From: Patescibacteria group bacterium
GTDB taxonomy: Bacteria; Patescibacteriota; Minisyncoccia; Minisyncoccales; JAHIOY01
DNA: 5,203 nt
Assembly: GCA_018894495.1 (NCBI GenBank)
Contig: JAHIOY010000036.1
Span: 1-5,203 of the forward strand
Reading direction: 5' to 3'
The notes under the pieces were generated by a model, which saw only the letters and a program-made list of their open reading frames with translations, made no database searches and was not told the origin of the DNA. Shown here in pieces: positions 4,161 through 5,203 of this stretch (within the stretch, counting starts at the first letter, position 1; each line of letters starts with the position of its first letter). Position numbers and translations under genes: made by a program.

Positions 4161-4919
4161 ATGTTCAAAGATAAAGTTATTTTAATTACCGGTTCTTCTC
4201 AGGGTATTGGCAGGGCAATTGCTTTGAAATTTGCTTCTTTGGGAGGAAAAATTGCCTTGAATGATATTCAATCCCAGGAAGAAAATTTAAAAAAAGCAAA
4301 ACAAGAAATAGAAAAGAATTTTGCGGAGGTCGGACCTCCGCAAGCTGTGAAGTATTTTTTGGCTGATGTTTCAAAATTAGACGAGGTTGAAAAAATGGTT
4401 GAGGGTATTAAAAAGGAATTTGGCCGTCTAGATGTTTTGGTTAATAACGCCGGCATCTGCCAGGACAGGACTCTGGCAAAAATGACCAAAGAAGAATGGC
4501 AAAGGGTGATTGACATTGACTTAACCGGCGTCTTTAATTGCTCAAAAGCGGCTTTGCCTTTGCTTATTGCCGGGCAGGGGAAAATTATCAATATCTCTTC
4601 GGTTGTTGGCCAGAGAGGGAATTTTGGCCAGACAAATTACGCCGCGGCCAAGGCCGGCATTATCGGTTTTACCAAGTCCCTGGCAAAAGAAGTGGGAAGA
4701 TTTGGCGTGACGGTCAATGCCATTGCCCCCGGCTTTATTAATACAAAATTAACCGAGACCGTGCCGGAACAAATGAGGACAATTGTAAAGCAGTTGACCT
4801 CTTTGGGGAGATTCGGCGAACCGGAAGAAGTGGCGAATTTAGTCGCTTTTTTGGCTTCAGAAGAGGCAAATTTTATAACTGGCGCGGTAATAAACATTGA
4901 CGGTGGTCTGGCAATATGA
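4161..4919 (+). CDS. fabG: FabG-like short-chain dehydrogenase/reductase
   Basis: A full-length classical SDR of 252 residues, closest in pattern to 3-oxoacyl-ACP reductase FabG, which reduces beta-ketoacyl-ACP with NADPH in fatty acid elongation. It shows the Rossmann motif TGSSQGIG (10-17), NNAG (95-98), the catalytic INISS with S147, YAAAK with Y160 and K164, and PGFI (190-193) followed by NTKLTE; the end GAVINIDGGLAI is typical. The stretch SVVGQRGNFGQTNYAAAKAG is very FabG-like. Two oddities: residue 120 is Asp (VIDIDLTGVF) where E. coli FabG has the active-site Asn, and residues 54-61 (FAEVGPPQ) lie in an insertion encoded by a perfect palindrome. ATG 4161 has no Shine-Dalgarno and sits 6 bp after the 156-bp palindrome. 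It is coupled to the aminotransferase gene. Exact substrate is uncertain; it could be another SDR reductase. Confidence 0.87.
   Translation: MFKDKVILITGSSQGIGRAIALKFASLGGKIALNDIQSQEENLKKAKQEIEKNFAEVGPPQAVKYFLADVSKLDEVEKMVEGIKKEFGRLDVLVNNAGICQDRTLAKMTKEEWQRVIDIDLTGVFNCSKAALPLLIAGQGKIINISSVVGQRGNFGQTNYAAAKAGIIGFTKSLAKEVGRFGVTVNAIAPGFINTKLTETVPEQMRTIVKQLTSLGRFGEPEEVANLVAFLASEEANFITGAVINIDGGLAI
4321..4343. repeat. 23-bp perfect GC-rich palindrome inside the fabG-like gene
   Basis: Arms TTGCGGAGGTC (4321-4331) and GACCTCCGCAA (4333-4343) are exact reverse complements around a single G at 4332. The block is far more GC-rich than the flanking AAAA-rich coding DNA. It encodes AEVGPPQ between the helix QEIEKNF and the strand VKYFLADVS, a surface loop where FabG proteins usually have only a few residues such as a Gly-Gly-Lys turn. 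The frame is preserved, so it looks like an in-frame insertion of a small palindromic element. Confidence 0.8.
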
Positions 4920-5203
4920 AAAAATCTTTAAATTATTTTTTTTCAAAAGTCAAAGAGTTAAAAGAAAAAGGAAAAAAAATTCTGGTATTTACCCTGACTT
5001 CGCCCGAGTTTGAGCCCCCTCCTCTTAAAGAAAAAATTTTAAACCTCTATCCTTTGTCTTTCTCTTACTCTCCTTCGGGAGGGGATTTTACTCTCAGAGA
5101 AACCTTGGCAAAATTTTATTCTGCCAAATGGCAAAAACCTTTAAAAAAGGAAAATACTTTTGTCGGCAGCGGCGGGAAAGAAATTCTTTTTATTTTGCTC
5201 CAG
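4916..5203 (+). CDS. Class I/II PLP-dependent aminotransferase, N-terminal part
   Basis: The first 96 residues of a gene that runs off the window. ATG 4916 overlaps the fabG-like stop (ATGA), with a weak GGTGG about 9 nt upstream. The layout follows fold-type I aminotransferases of the aspartate aminotransferase superfamily: a helix (1-20), the strand and substrate-arm segment FTLTSPEFEPPPLKEKI (25-41), YSPSGGDFTLRETLAKFY (51-68), which corresponds to the usual Y...G...LR.A.A..Y, and VGSGGKEILFILLQ (83-96), which corresponds to the glycine-rich T.GA..AL..... cofactor-phosphate segment. The catalytic lysine and the arginine that binds the carboxylate lie beyond the window, so substrate class cannot be given. 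Tight coupling suggests that it is cotranscribed with the reductase. Confidence 0.8.
   Translation, partial: MKKSLNYFFSKVKELKEKGKKILVFTLTSPEFEPPPLKEKILNLYPLSFSYSPSGGDFTLRETLAKFYSAKWQKPLKKENTFVGSGGKEILFILLQ

Noticed and set aside
4268..4897. Minus-strand ORFs within the fabG-like gene
   Set aside because: These are antisense shadows of a clearly conserved SDR gene.
1..5203. Alternative genetic code (TGA as Gly) as in Gracilibacteria
   Set aside because: TGA ends bioY and the fabG-like gene at their expected C-termini and overlaps the next start codons as ATGA.

Overview
The window is AT-rich and densely packed. Genes overlap or nearly touch, most proteins are lysine- and isoleucine-rich, and little DNA is non-coding. 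Two good sigma-70-type promoters point to a bacterium, and TGA is used as an ordinary stop codon (it closes bioY and the fabG-like gene at their natural ends). Together with short genes, an archaeal-type CoA gene and AT-rich CGAAT repeats, this suggests a streamlined Candidate Phyla Radiation (Patescibacteria, Parcubacteria-like) genome. That placement is an inference from style; no marker gene is present.

Layout. Positions 1-69 may be the tail of an upstream gene and run into an 11-bp tandem repeat ending in a palindrome (68-115). Positions 130-1178 hold one HExxH-type putative metallopeptidase of unknown family, split by a -1 frameshift at about 648-651. It converges with, and overlaps by 9 bp, a minus-strand gene (1170-1670) for a DUF359 protein, the GTP-dependent dephospho-CoA kinase family that performs the last step of CoA synthesis in archaea. 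A 61-bp divergent intergenic region (1671-1731) carries one promoter per direction. Each is spaced so that transcription would begin at or next to the start codon, so both mRNAs look leaderless.

A plus-strand cluster follows: a zinc-ribbon/OB-like plus DUF362 protein (1732-2787), BioY, the biotin-binding S component of an ECF transporter (2771-3394), and a polytopic membrane protein (3391-4071), all overlapping and probably cotranscribed. A 156-bp imperfect palindrome (3999-4154) separates these from a second pair: a FabG-like short-chain dehydrogenase/reductase (4161-4919) and the start of a class I/II PLP aminotransferase (4916 onward), coupled by an ATGA overlap.

The most striking theme is the number of palindromic or repeat elements lying inside or at the edges of coding regions: the tandem/palindrome at 68-115, a GC-rich insertion in the DUF362 gene, an AT-rich CGAAT repeat that supplies both the DUF362 stop codon and the BioY N-terminus, the 156-bp palindrome that encodes the C-terminus of the membrane protein, and a perfect 23-bp GC-rich palindrome inside the fabG-like gene. 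These look like small elements that have invaded genes while keeping the frame open, comparable in principle to Rickettsia palindromic elements.
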